A stretch of 64,000 nt of DNA from Tetrahymena elliotti 4EA (Eukaryota; Ciliophora; Oligohymenophorea; Hymenostomatida; Tetrahymenidae): NCBI GenBank assembly GCA_000231825.2, contig JH720293.1, forward strand, positions 372,001-436,000, given 5' to 3'. How positions within the stretch are numbered: the first letter of the stretch is position 1; every line of letters starts with the position of its first letter. Positions 10,934 to 22,995 of this stretch are shown here, in pieces. The notes below the pieces were generated by a model that was given only the letters and a program-made list of their open reading frames with translations, made no database searches and was not told the DNA's origin. Both the position numbers and the translations under genes were made by a program.

Positions 10934-13409
10934 TCATAGTACTTTATTATTGTTGCTATTGTAACCTATCATTGATTTATTTCTAGATCTGATCAATTGT
11001 TTTTATTTTTATAATTATTTAAACTATTGCTATTTCAAAATGCTATCTAAAAAAGCAATGTCATGCAAATCAGAGAACGCATTTTGCATATTTGGATTCA
11101 GTTATGGCATATTAGGTGCCATCTAAGCGTTATAGTAGCTCATGTTCTTTTTAAACATATCAACTTCTAATATTTTAATAAAGATTATTGAATAAAAAAA
11201 ATACATCGAGTAAGGTGGGAAAAAATAAAAATAAAAAATTCAAATTTTTTTAATCAAAAATAATTTTTATCAATTTACTTTGACTAAGATTAATGTGCAT
11301 CAATCCAAGCATTTGTTCTTGCTCTTTCAGCTTAACTAATTAATCTCTATCTTTTTCTAACTCTTGTAATTTTTACTTTAATTAATTTTCCTCTTATTCT
11401 GCTCTTTTATGATATTTAGAAATTATTCGATCCATTATTTTATTCTATTCTTCTAATAATTAGACTACCCTTTCTTAATCTTTTTATCTTTTCTAGTTAG
11501 CTTTATGATACAATTAGTGTGTATATGTATTTGGATCTGTTGCTATTCTCATGTTTGAAAGAGGGATATTGTTTCTAACTTGGTAAGCCTTCAAAGGATT
11601 TTTATGATCATAAATATTTCTAGAAGGGTGATGTATAGATATACTACTTGGATCATATAATTTATCCTCTAACTTTTAATTATCATAGTGTTCATCGTAA
11701 TGGAATTTGTTGGGAGTACTACCTTTTTTTAATCTCTCTAATAGCATTCTTTTTTTCCTATTAACCTCTTCCTCAGTATAATTTGATTCTTTAAATGAAA
11801 TTGCCCCATTTTCTTCACTTATTTCTTCATTTATATAAGGGAGTGATCCTTTAGGCTTTTAATTTTCAATGGATTGAATTCTTTTTCTAATGTAACTTTA
11901 GCAATGATTAAACTTTTTACCTTATGGATTTTAACCTTCATTATTGTTATTGTTGCTATTTTAGTAGTTATCATAGGATGTTTGTTCTAAGTTATCAATA
12001 TGATCAGAAAGCGAGCTGCTATTTTTTGAAATTCTAAATTTTTAATTAGTGGCCTTGAAAGGAGATGTTTCATTTAAACTCAAGGAAAAATTCTCTTTAT
12101 TTAAAAAAGAAGAATTTCTAACTTTTTCAAGCAAAGGTGATTCAAATTATGTCTCAGGACTCAAAAAAGGTGTCCTTTAATTTGTGATAGTAGTATTATA
12201 ATCACTAAATGCTCCATTGCTTGTTGAAGTGAAATCGACTGATTGATTAAGTTTTTTATTATTTTATATGGAATTCTAATATGAATCATTACCATAGACA
12301 TTTTAATTTTTAGATATTAGCATTGAACTATTTTTACGATGATTAGACTGTTTATTGTGAGTTTAATCACTATGAGCTCCTTCATTACTAGATATTGAAT
12401 TTTATTTTACAAAGTTAATTTATGTGCTGTATGATTAATACAAATTATTTTTTGGAAGATTATTGTTATCTTACTAATTCATATTTGTCTTTGTTTATTA
12501 AAATAGAGGTATTAACTATATAGATTAGCTTGCTTTTTACTAATAAGAATCTAAATTCGAATCATTTTTTTATGAATTGTATGCTTATTTTATATTATTT
12601 TAATAGTCAACTGTACTCTAGCTTTAAATTTAATCTTTAGCAAATGAGTATGTTTCTCTACTTTAATTTGACATTGGGGTTTATCTATTCTACTTTAAGA
12701 TACCTTTGCTAGCTCCTTGCTTGTTAACATAAAAAGTAGGAAGAGGACTTTGAGATTCTTTTTTATTCTAAAATGAACCCTCCTCCTATGATATTTTTGG
12801 TGAAACAGTCTCGCGTTTTTATGAATCATTATCAGTACCAGTATAAATAAAGACTTTCTTGACTTTACTGCTTGATTAGTTTGTATTTAAATTTGGGGAG
12901 TAATCGTTCACACTTTTTACTCGATTTCTGCGATTCATATTTTCAGGGCTGTTGTAGCCCAGCTTTATCTCTTTCATTTCATCGCTCTCGTTTTAATTAG
13001 ATAAATCAATATGAAAGGACCTGTTAACAGTTGAACTAAGGTTTTATTGATATGAGTTATTATTAGGCTTGAGCAAGCTTGTCATAAACAATAACTACTT
13101 ATAATTTATATTTGAGTCAAATTTTCTTTACTATAAGGATTAACTAAAAAATATTTATTAAGATTATTAATTATAGATTAACAAAGTATTTTTTTCTTGA
13201 AGTTTGTTTGTTTGCTTGTTATCAAACAAATCATGAAAAAGGTTTTTAACTATTCTTACATTTCCCAAAAGACGATTTTGTTTTTTTTGATCATCAAATG
13301 AGATATAATTAAGTGCGATAGAAACCCTATGTTTTATTAGAGCCAATAGATTATTAGATTTTATCATGATGCTAAATGCATATTTAAAATTATATTTTGA
13401 TTGGAACAT
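10934..13409 (-). CDS. Asn/Gln/Ser-rich protein with C-terminal coiled coil, unknown
   Basis: Exons 13409-11279 and 11166-10934 (minus strand) flank a 112-nt intron and join in phase 1; 787 residues. An in-frame ATG at 13085 would give 679 residues. I took the upstream ATG because the 108 codons between are free of TGA and a TGA lies four codons before it. The first ~75 residues are basic and compact. The middle ~500 are low-complexity Asn, Gln and Ser with scattered Ser-Pro sites. Residues about 620-715 are a charged helical region (KKRMLLERLK, later Glu/Lys/Gln heptads) that looks like a coiled coil. The tail is Met/Asn/Pro rich. No catalytic domain is seen. It may be a scaffold or cytoskeletal protein, but that is only composition-based. 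Confidence 0.75.
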
Positions 13410-14415
13410 AAAAAGAAATCATTTGCTATTTTTATTTATTTTGAGTTTACCTTCCTTATTTTTAAAAAATAAAATGTGTAAAGCAGTACACTTTTCTATT
13501 AGAGATGGTAATCAAATTTGAATAATTCTGAATAAATTAAAGAAATTTGGTATTTTGATATAATAAAATTACTCTCAAATTAAAGAAGAGAAAAGTTGAA
13601 TTAAATTATTTGTAAGCACTATCAACGATATTCTTTATTCCAGTCAAATTTTTTGATTGCAAATTATAGCCACTCATAAAAATGGATGGATTTATATTAA
13701 GATTAATTAAATAATTTGCTTTTTTAGCTATTGACTTACAATTTACTTTTATATAATTTGCTTTTTTATGGTTTAAAAATTAACAATCAGCGAATATTTT
13801 ACTTTTATAATATAATAATTCTAATTTTTATGTTTCAATTTACACTTTCGGATGTCATAATTCCTAATATAATTTACAAATCAAATTAATCTCATATCTA
13901 TTGCTATTCTAAACTATTTATTTTATTCAAAAAATACTTTCTTTTTAAATTCATTCATTCTGTTACATTTTTGTAATTCTTTTTAAAAGGCAAGTAAAAA
14001 TTTTTAAATATAATAGCAAAAAGTCTATAACATTTTTCTTATTTTTAGATTTAATATAATGCGCACTAAGGCTTATAATTTTGTATATAAATAGATGAAT
14101 GAATTTATTAGCATTTAATTTAATTTTTAAAAATAAAAATTATTTTTAGCAGGTTTAGGATATCTATTAGGTAGGTCTGTGTTGGATTTCAATAATAATT
14201 TATCAATTTTGAAAAGGAGCATGAAGTGTAAGATGATTATTTAATAAATTCTTAAATTATAAAGTAGAATAAAGCAAGCTGATTAATAAAAAAGTTATTG
14301 TTTCTATATAGAAATTTAGAAGATTTGTTTTAATTGAAATTATTTAATTAAATTTTAAGATTTAAAAAAATTTAAAACTAAAAGATTTATTTTTATTAAT
14401 TAAGTATTACTTGAA
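13410..14415. other. divergent intergenic region
   Basis: About 1 kb of A/T-rich DNA between a minus-strand and a plus-strand gene, so it carries two 5' ends. All frames are broken often by TGA. No RNA gene, repeat or conserved box recognised. Confidence 0.55.
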
Positions 14416-15632
14416 ATGGACATAAAATAAGTAGAATAGATTAAAGAATAAGGAAATGCCTTGTTCAAGTAGAAAGATTTAAAAAGTGCAGCTATAGCAT
14501 TCTCAAATGGTGTTGATTTGATTGAAAAATCTGGTTAGAATGTTGCTGATAACAAAGATTTAAAAACTCTTTACTTGTAATTATCCACTAACCTTGCTTT
14601 ATGTCATTTAAATTAGAATTAGTATTTCGAAGCAATTTAAATTTGCAATAAGGTGCTTAAGATTGAACCTGATAATACAAAAGCTTTATATAGAAGAGCA
14701 TTATCTAATAAAGGATAAGCTGAGAGTCAATTATATAGCGATCCCAAAGATTTAGAAAGCTTAAGAATAAAGGATGGATTATTTTCATCTGCAAGAGCTG
14801 ATTTGGAGAAATTAAATACTCTTGAAGAGAATAAAGCTGTGAAACAAGAATTATCATACATAGTTAAAGAATCTATCAAGATAAAAATTGCTCTTAAAAA
14901 TTTGGATCCTAACTATTAAAAAGAGAAGAAAAAGTAGGAAGTTGAAGAAGTTAAACAAGATGAAGATAAAGAATCTGATGTTTAAGAAGTAGTAATCAAC
15001 AAAAGCAAGAAAAATAATGAAAACTTTAAAATATCTTAGAATTTTACCATTTAATAACTTAATGAAGTCACTAAGAATGCATTTGATAAAATGGCAGGTA
15101 AAATATATTCTTTGAGTATCCAATTATTTAAAATCTTTTTAAAGAATAAATTTTAAGTAAAAAAGAGAATCCCTCAAATACCTTTTAATACGAATAAGAA
15201 TTTGATACATTTAAAAAGCATTCTGACAAGCTTTATCTATACATAAAAAAGCTCCCTACTGATATTTATAAAAAGATTTATTCAAAAAAAGACTATCCAC
15301 CAAATTATCTTCTCCTCATTTTAGATGCAATAAACAAGCATTAGCAAAAAGAGTAAAAATTTAATTCAATACTTCAAAATTTATAATTATAAATAATTTT
15401 AACTTAAAATAGAGATTATCCCTTACTTGTAGAAATTTTCTAAAACATCAAAGACACTTATAAATTCAATATGTGTCTTATGCAAATTACTAAGGAAGAA
15501 AAGAAATGTATTTAATTATTTTACTTTTATCCAAATATTCAATTATTATTATTCTTTTAATTAGAAATTTCAAATCTTTTCAAAACAATTGGGGCTCCAG
15601 AAGATCTATTTAAATCTTATAAACTCATCTGA
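14416..15632 (+). CDS. TPR protein with RPAP3-type C-terminal domain
   Basis: Exons 14416-15097, 15166-15507 and 15565-15632 give 363 residues with matching phases. The N-terminus is a TPR array (IKEQGNALFKQKDL, TNLALCHLNQNQYFEAI, KALYRRALSN), the carboxylate-clamp style seen in Hsp90/Hsp70 co-chaperones. A Lys/Glu linker follows. The C-terminal ~120 residues fit the RPAP3_C pattern: an EFDTFKKHSDKLYLYIKKLP block, then FNMCLMQITKEEKK. RPAP3 and SPAG1-like proteins work with the R2TP complex in assembling RNA polymerase, snoRNPs or axonemal dynein. In a ciliate the dynein-assembly role is attractive but inferred. The second intron is 57 nt, a multiple of three with no in-frame TGA, so retention would insert 19 residues rather than truncate. 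Confidence 0.85.
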
Positions 15633-16747
15633 AGTTTATTCTAATATTTTTTGTACATATAACTATATCCTTATTCATAAATAACCTAAATAGATAATTT
15701 TTATATCATTCAGTTTTTTTTGAATTTTTGCAATTTCTTTCAAAAAATAATAATAATTTCTGTAAAAAATTGATTTACCATCAATTTTAGAAACAAATAA
15801 ATCTACATAGATTTTCAAAATTGATTTGTTTAACAGTAAATAAATTTGACAAGAAATCTTAGAAACATATCAACTTTAATATTTTAGATATGAGTTATCA
15901 TTGATACAATATTACATTTTCATGATACAGTCTAATTTAATCTTTTTGAAGTCTAAATGTTCTCAAACTTTGATTAATTTTTTCTAAGATTTTGTAGAAT
16001 CGATTATTATCTTACAAAAATAGTTTTAAAAATAATTTATAATTTAAAAATCAAATTGTTGCTAACATTTGCACTAGTAATAAGTAAAAGCTCAAGACTA
16101 TTAAAATAGGAAAAATTTAAAATAGTTTACTTATTTAAAAAAAATATCAAAATTTAACTTGAAGCATGAATATGCTTTTAATTATTAGAAGTAAAATGAT
16201 AGTATTGAACTAAAACAGAAAGGGAGATAATTTATTTAATATGTTTATCAAATTAAATAAAATAAATAATTTATTAATTGGTTTTTTTAGAATTTTGAAT
16301 CTTTTAAAATCAATATATCTGTGATACTTAAATATCTTTTATTTTCAGAAAATATTTATTTGTAAAACTGATAAATTATTTAAATTTTAGTAAATCTATT
16401 CATTTTAATCAAAACTTAAATTAAATTTAAAATTTATTTAATCAAAATGAAATAGTTTTATTTTTTTTCAAACATTTGAATAATTTATTTTGATTATTTA
16501 TTTTGTATATTATTTTACTTTTATTCTGCTAAATTTTAAAGATTTTATATTTGGTAGTCTACCTCTACTGATAGTTGATTTAGATACTAAATAGTAATTA
16601 AGATCAAATTTATTTTATTTTGAGTTTGAAATATTATTCCTACTATTTATGTATTATTATAAAATAATTTTTACCACTAAAATATATAAAAACATGAAGT
16701 TAGCATTATACTGTGTAGATTATATTAAAATTAATTATTCATTCAAT
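15633..16747. other. convergent intergenic region
   Basis: 1.1 kb between two converging genes. It is nearly all A and T with frequent TGA in every frame. Nothing recognisable beyond poly-T and poly-A tracts. Confidence 0.55.
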
Positions 16748-17356
16748 TCATTTGTGCATAAATTTTTTATTTCTTTTGCCTTCAAATCCAGCTCTCTATT
16801 TTTAATCCTTATTCTTGTTAAACTTGAAGTTAGTCTTATTGTTATTCTTTAGGTGTTAATTTTGTTAAGCATGCTATTTCTTTTGATCTTTATTCTTGAA
16901 ATTCTTATTGTTGTTATTTTACTTTTCAGCAGCTTAGCTATTTTAATTTCCTCCCTTACCAGTTTAAGGACCTTTACTCTCTTCTTTGTGATTTTGGTTG
17001 TTCTTTTATTATTTTTGAGTGTTCTACTATTTCACCTTCTCCTTTTGGATAGCTTTTTTAATCTTTTCAGGATTTTTAGAAGAATGCTTTTCTCTCTACT
17101 CCTTAATCTTATTCTATAATCTTTCCCTCAATTCATTAATTGTAGGGCCTGAGTTTTCACCATTTTGTTATTAAGCTTTGTTTCCCTTTTGAGAGTTTTT
17201 ATTATTTTTTTAATTTTATTAGGATTAATTACTAATAGAAGGATCTTGCTTATTATTTTTGTTTTTTTTTTGGTTTTCATTACCAGTTTCATTTAATCTA
17301 GTAAGGTCAGCAGGGAAATGCTTAATAAAAGAATAAAACTCCTTGTAAACTTCCAT
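16748..17356 (-). CDS. SURF6/RRP14-like nucleolar protein (short)
   Basis: A single exon of 202 residues on the minus strand. The protein is very rich in Lys, Asn and Gln. About residue 75 has INELRERLQNKIKEQREKH, which matches the LxELRxRLxxKIxxLRxKR signature of the SURF6/Rrp14 family. The last ~20 residues carry RAGFEGKRNKK, like the family's basic GFEG end. Rrp14 and SURF6 act in nucleolar pre-rRNA processing and ribosome assembly. At 202 residues it is at the short end for the family and has little of the central conserved helix, so it may be a diverged or minimal form. Without those two motifs it would be called only a basic low-complexity protein. Confidence 0.65.
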
Positions 17357-18263
17357 TTTTATTTAGAAATACTTTAGATTTTGTGTTTTTATATATTATA
17401 AAATATATGATGTTTGTATTGATTTTTATCCTTAACTAAAATTAAATTAATTGCTTTTAATGTTTATATAGATATATATGTATTTGTTTATTTGATTTTG
17501 TTATCTCTTTCAATGTTAATAATTTAATCACTGAAAACTTTATGATTAATAATGATCAAAAAATATAAATGATCAAATAATTTGTAAATATATTTATTAA
17601 GTCTAATATAATTTAGGCAGAATTAAATTCTTTTTAATATCTTTATATATAACTATAATTAATAAAATCTATGTAATAATAAATAAGATTTATCTTTTTT
17701 CTGAATAATCTATTCTTTTTAATGCAATAAATCTATTTCTTTTTTTTAGAATTTATTAAAAATAGAACTTTAAATTTATAGTTTTTAACACAATAAATAA
17801 AAATATTATAAAATAGTTCCCTAAAATATTTATTTGCGAACAATTTATTTTAATTTGTCTTCTAATTATTTTAAAGACATAATTTACTAAAATTTTAACA
17901 GCTCATAAATGACATTAATAAGAAAATGAAAATTTGAAAATAATATATTTAATTTGTTTGTGTATGAATTTTTCATTCTTTTTTAATATCTTCTAATTAA
18001 AGATATTATTTAGCAGCGAATAAATCAATGAATTAATGAATGAGTTAATCCTAATTTTGATAGTTCTTTAAAAGATTTGTAAAATATATCATTCAGTTTT
18101 TAAGAGCTAAGAGATTATTTATGTATGTATATTGTTAGATTTCTAACTAATTAATTAATTGATTGATTATTTTTAAATACTAACTTGAAAATACAGTAAG
18201 TTAATAATAATAAAAGTAATTTGAAATTTAATTATTTAGCAACACTGGTATATAGAAGTAGCT
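17357..18263. other. divergent intergenic region
   Basis: About 0.9 kb upstream of both the SURF6-like gene and the large Gln/Asn-rich gene. It is A/T rich with no sustained reading frame. A splice-acceptor-like TTATTTAG lies at 18231-18238, about 25 bases before the chosen ATG of the next gene, so an upstream exon in this stretch cannot be excluded. Confidence 0.5.
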
Positions 18264-21200
18264 ATGGATTAACAGGAAATCTATCAAAAGGAAAAGAATA
18301 AAAATTTTAAAAAAGATATAGGGAAGGGATAAGTTAATATCTAGAATTGGATAGCTTAGCAAACCGAAACTGTTAAATTGAATCAGAATTAGTAAAAAGA
18401 AAATGATAGTTGGCATCATTAACAACAAAATAATTTTCAATAGCAATAAGGATTTAAATTGAATCTTCTTTAGAATCAACAGCAAAACAAAGGAAATGCA
18501 TAATTTTAAAATTATTAGTAAAATAAAAATTAGTCTTCGATTCCTATCAAAATAAATAACTTTTAAGAAGATAGATAGTATTCTTTTCAAAATGATTAAT
18601 ATGGGACTTTAAATTAAAAATTGCATGATATAGATTAGGAAAATATTGAAGAATATAAAGGTAGCAAGAACCAATTTTGGCAAGAATAAAATAACTTTTA
18701 TAATATTTAAGAGGATTATGAAATGTCAAATTAAGAAGAAAGTGGCTAAGATGAAAATTAAAATATTTAAAGTTTTCCTCACAACTTATCATAATAATTA
18801 AATTAAAGTAATAAACATTACTAGCTAGGAGACTTGTTACAATCTCAAGATAAAGCACTTTAAAGTGATAAAAAAGCAACTTAATAGCTATAAAAATAAG
18901 ATTAAGAAATTAAAAAGAATAAAAGCCCTATTCCACAACTCAGTATGTCATATGAAAGAAGTATCCAATAAAAATTACAATAAGAAATGCAAGCTTAGAT
19001 CCATCAGCATTAACAAAACATGCATATGTTTTCTGATTAATAAAATTCTAGTTAAGAAATAAATTTAAGTTACGAGCAAAGAATGAAAATAGAAATCATT
19101 GAAAAATAATTTTAAAAATCTGTTCCAAATAAAATTTACACTTTCCCAAGAAGATTTTCAGACTCTGAAGAATATGACTCAGAAGGAAGTTCTTCCTTTG
19201 AGTCTCTTGAAGGTGTTACTGAATATGATCTAAATTCTTAAAATTTGCCTAAGGAAAAAAAAGATTAAAATTTTAATTAACTGAATCCTACTGTTAATAG
19301 GGAATTAGATAACCTTTAAAGATATTTTTAAAATAGTATTTTTAGTTTAATCAACAACTAAATAGCATCAAATCATTAACATCCTCAACAGAGAAATAAT
19401 CAATTAAATTTCTTAAGTTTAAGTAATTTTCCTAGCGACTAAACTAATAATGGTTTAGATAATTTCACTTCCGATGGAGGAGATAAAACTAATTTACAAA
19501 GTGATCAAATAAACGAATAAGAAAATTTTGTTTCTGCTGGTTAAGAAGTTAATAACAATTCCTAAAAAAGAATATTCAGGCAAGATTTTAACAATTCCAA
19601 TAAGAATACCAAAGAAACAAATAGTATGAAGATGAAAATCTAAGATTAATTAGAAGAATAAAAATAAGCTTAAGCTATGAAAAAAATTTAAAAGGATGGA
19701 AAGGTAACATTTCAAAACGTAAATGAGTAATCAAAGACAAAATAATAAGCTGGAAACAACAAAACATTAAAATACAGCAACGAAGGTAAATTTAATCTAA
19801 ACAATATTAAGCAATTAGCGGAGCCATTAACAATAGAAGATTATGATTTTGGAAATGAGGAAGACGAAGATGATTAACCTGTTCCTAAGTATAATAAAAA
19901 TGCTAGAAATGATGAAGAAGGAGACTCGGAAAACCTATAAAGTTAAGGAGAATATGATAGGAGATTAAAGACAGAAGGTAACGATTTAAATATTGAAGAC
20001 GATGATAATGTTTCAGAAGCTGCTCATAAGCTTTATGATGAGAATGATAGTGAAATATCTGAAGATGTTGTAATCATACCCTTATAATAAAATTAGGGAT
20101 AGAATGCATAACTGACATAAAGTAATTATCAAAAATAAATTGCTTAGGATTAATTTAAGTAAAATGAGTTGAATGTTGAGAATAATAAATAGATTTTAGA
20201 CTTTTCCAAATAAAAATAGATTTAAAACAACAATAATGCTTCTATTGTATCTGCAAATTTTATGAGCACAAACAACAATAGTAATAAGAATTTTAATTTA
20301 GTGAGTGGAGGAGTCATATCTACTAACTCCTAAGCAAGTAACAACTACCACAGTATGAATTCCTAGTACAATAATCATATGGATTTTATTCCAGCTGTTA
20401 AGTAAATACCACAATAAGAGTAAAATGAATATAATTCTTTAAATGCAAAATAAAACATACAAAGACCAAGCTCTTCTATTCAAGGTACTAATTCCAACCT
20501 TTCTTAAACTCAAAAGAAAAATAAAGTAAATAATTATAAAATATTTATAGAAAATTTATTTATTTTTTCATTTTAATTTTTATCTAAAAACAGTAATAAT
20601 TGCTTTTAAAAGAGACTCTGAAAATGACTGTTAATAATCATAGCATATTTGGCAGTTAAATTTAGAATTAATCATCATCAAAATATTAAACAAAAAAGAT
20701 CTCTAAATCTAAAGAAAGTGTTTCTGCTTCTATGAATTGCAACACGATTTCTGATTTAATAAAGAAAAAAGATGTATCAAAGACTTCTAAGAAAGTACCT
20801 ACAAACCAACAAAATTTATTTCATAAGCAAAGGGAAACTCAGACTTAAAGTTCAAATTAGAGACATACAGTTTACACATCTATTAATAATTATAGTTTGA
20901 TTTAAGATCCATAAGCAAGTATCGAATTTGGGTAGCAATAGCAATTAGCCAATAACAATAGTAACTTAATAGAAAACCCCTTACCCTCTAAAATAGTAAA
21001 AAGAATAGTTCCTTAAGTAAGAGGTCCAACAAAGCTAAGAAATCATAGGCTTAAAACAGATGGGAACCAACCCACCTTTTAAGGAGCAAATTAAACAACT
21101 TCTAATATAAATAACCATAATTAATCTAAGATAGAAAAAAGTAGAGAAAGGACATCCTCTGCCACAAAAAAGAAAGTTCCAACTGCTAACTATTCCTCCA

Positions 21201-22562
21201 ACTAACTTTAGATAAATAATCATTCATCTAACAACATCATGTAAAATTATTTTTCATTTATTAATTAAAATTATTTAAAATATTTATCTATTAAAATAAA
21301 AAGATAATCGAAATCTACAAACCAAGTTGATAAATTTAAAAAAGACATCACAATGTAAAAAAGTAATACACAAAAAATAGAAAAAACTCCAATCAGAAAT
21401 AAAATTAATGAATAAAATTCGAATAAAAATACAGGCTCTAAAAAAACAAATATAAGTAATGGATAATACCATTAGTAAAATTAATCTAATGTAATAGTAA
21501 ATCAACCTGCTTAATAGCTCTTATAATATGCAGCTAAGTAGTAATAAAAGTAAAATTAAATGGCTTCGCATAATTTAATTCATAAGTATTCTTCTAGTCC
21601 AGATAGCTATGCAACAGCAGCAGCAAATAATTATTTGAATTTGCAATAAAACCCTTCACAAGTTTAATAACTATAAGCCATGATGAATATTTAATAACAA
21701 CAATAAACCTTAAACCAGTAACTAGCTAACCAATAAAATTTATAATAAACAATTAACTAAATTTAATAGTAAGGAGCAATAAGAGATAGTTTTTCACCTC
21801 TTTAAAAGAATATGAATTAACAATTTTAGTAATAATACTAGCAATAATAAATTTAACAATAGCATATATTGTCAAATCCAATAATAATTTAACATTTCTA
21901 ATAAAATTTAAACAACTCTTCCCAATTAAATTAAGCTTAATATAATAATTAAAATGCAATTTAGTAAATTTTATAAAATGGTCAACTAAATATAGCTAAA
22001 TAGTAAGCAAACTAAAAATAATAAAATGTATATTTAAGATAGGCTTCTCCTAATTAAGTTATTGATGAAAATCATATTACTTAAAATAAACTTTACTAGC
22101 AAGCTAAATCCAGTCTAGCAAAATTCCGTAATGAAGATGACACTCCTAAGCAAATAACTAAATCCTAAGTTTTAAGCTAAGGAATAAATAAGATAACTAA
22201 AAAATCCGTTTTAACAAGCAGTATTGATAAATCCTCTAAAGAAAAAGCAAGAGTTTCTGATAAAATTTAAGATAAATTAAAAACACGAATCAAGACAGAG
22301 CCAGCAGATTATGACGATTAATCATTTATATTTAGTAGTAACAGAAATAATAGTAGTAAGCCTCATATTTCTCCATAATTAAATTCATTTTTACTGTAAG
22401 ACGCTAGTTCGAAGGGAGATATCACTAAAAACATAAATCTGTAAAAAATACAAATTTTTTTCTATATAATTAAATTTTTTTTAATTAAAAAGATCCTAAA
22501 ACAGAGCAAATAAAAGTACAACTAGAACAAGAAATAAATAAGGGGAAAAAGATAAATTTTGA
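18264..22562 (+). CDS. large Gln/Asn-rich (prion-like) protein, unknown
   Basis: Four exons (18264-20525, 20594-21240, 21304-22440, 22493-22562) with phases 0, 2, 2 give 1371 residues. Nearly the whole protein is low complexity. Gln is encoded overwhelmingly by TAA and TAG, and Gln-rich runs are densest at about residues 1050-1220. Acidic islands (EDYDFGNEEDEDD around residue 535; DDDNVSEAAHK near 580) and a Lys/Ser-rich third quarter are the only contrasts. No fold, membrane segment or catalytic motif is visible. Such sequences often drive condensate formation, as in RNA granules, but no RNA-binding domain is present. The 63-nt intron at 21241-21303 is 3n with no TGA, so its removal rests on composition and splice sites only. 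Start choice is the first ATG in the long frame. Confidence 0.8.
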
Positions 22563-22995
22563 AAATAATAAACAATCACTGAAAAATACCAAAAAATTAA
22601 TAATTTGATTTTGAAATAATTAATATCAAATTATCATTATTCAGAATAGCTTTTTGTTATAAAAAAAGCTGAAACATAAATCTTAAATACTTCGAAATAA
22701 TAAAAATTTTATTTATTTTTATAGTTGTAAATAAATTAACTTCTTGAATAAACTGTAGAGTCAAAATAAAAACCGTTTCTTATATTAAAATTTGTCTAAA
22801 ATTAACTTAGAAAAACTTTCTTTTTACACTATAAAAATAAAATTTTGATAAAATTTAAGAATAATTTTTGTTTTACTTATTTCGAATTTGATTGATGATA
22901 AATACTTTTAAGAAAGAAAGAAATTTCGAGTTCACATTACTCCATTTCAAAAATAATAAAACACAAACAATCCATGAAGCAAGAAGAGAGTAGAC
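22563..22995. other. short tandem intergenic region
   Basis: 433 bases between two plus-strand genes. No sustained frame or RNA feature is seen. TGA occurs in the PUF frame eight codons before the ATG chosen for the next gene. Confidence 0.5.

Noticed and set aside
16649..17119. Plus-strand hydrophobic ORFs (Leu/Ile/Phe rich)
   Set aside because: They are the antisense of Lys/Asn/Gln-rich codons in the SURF6-like gene on the minus strand.
18228..18879. Minus-strand Leu/Phe-rich ORFs resembling membrane proteins
   Set aside because: Antisense shadows of the Gln/Asn-rich gene starting at 18264.
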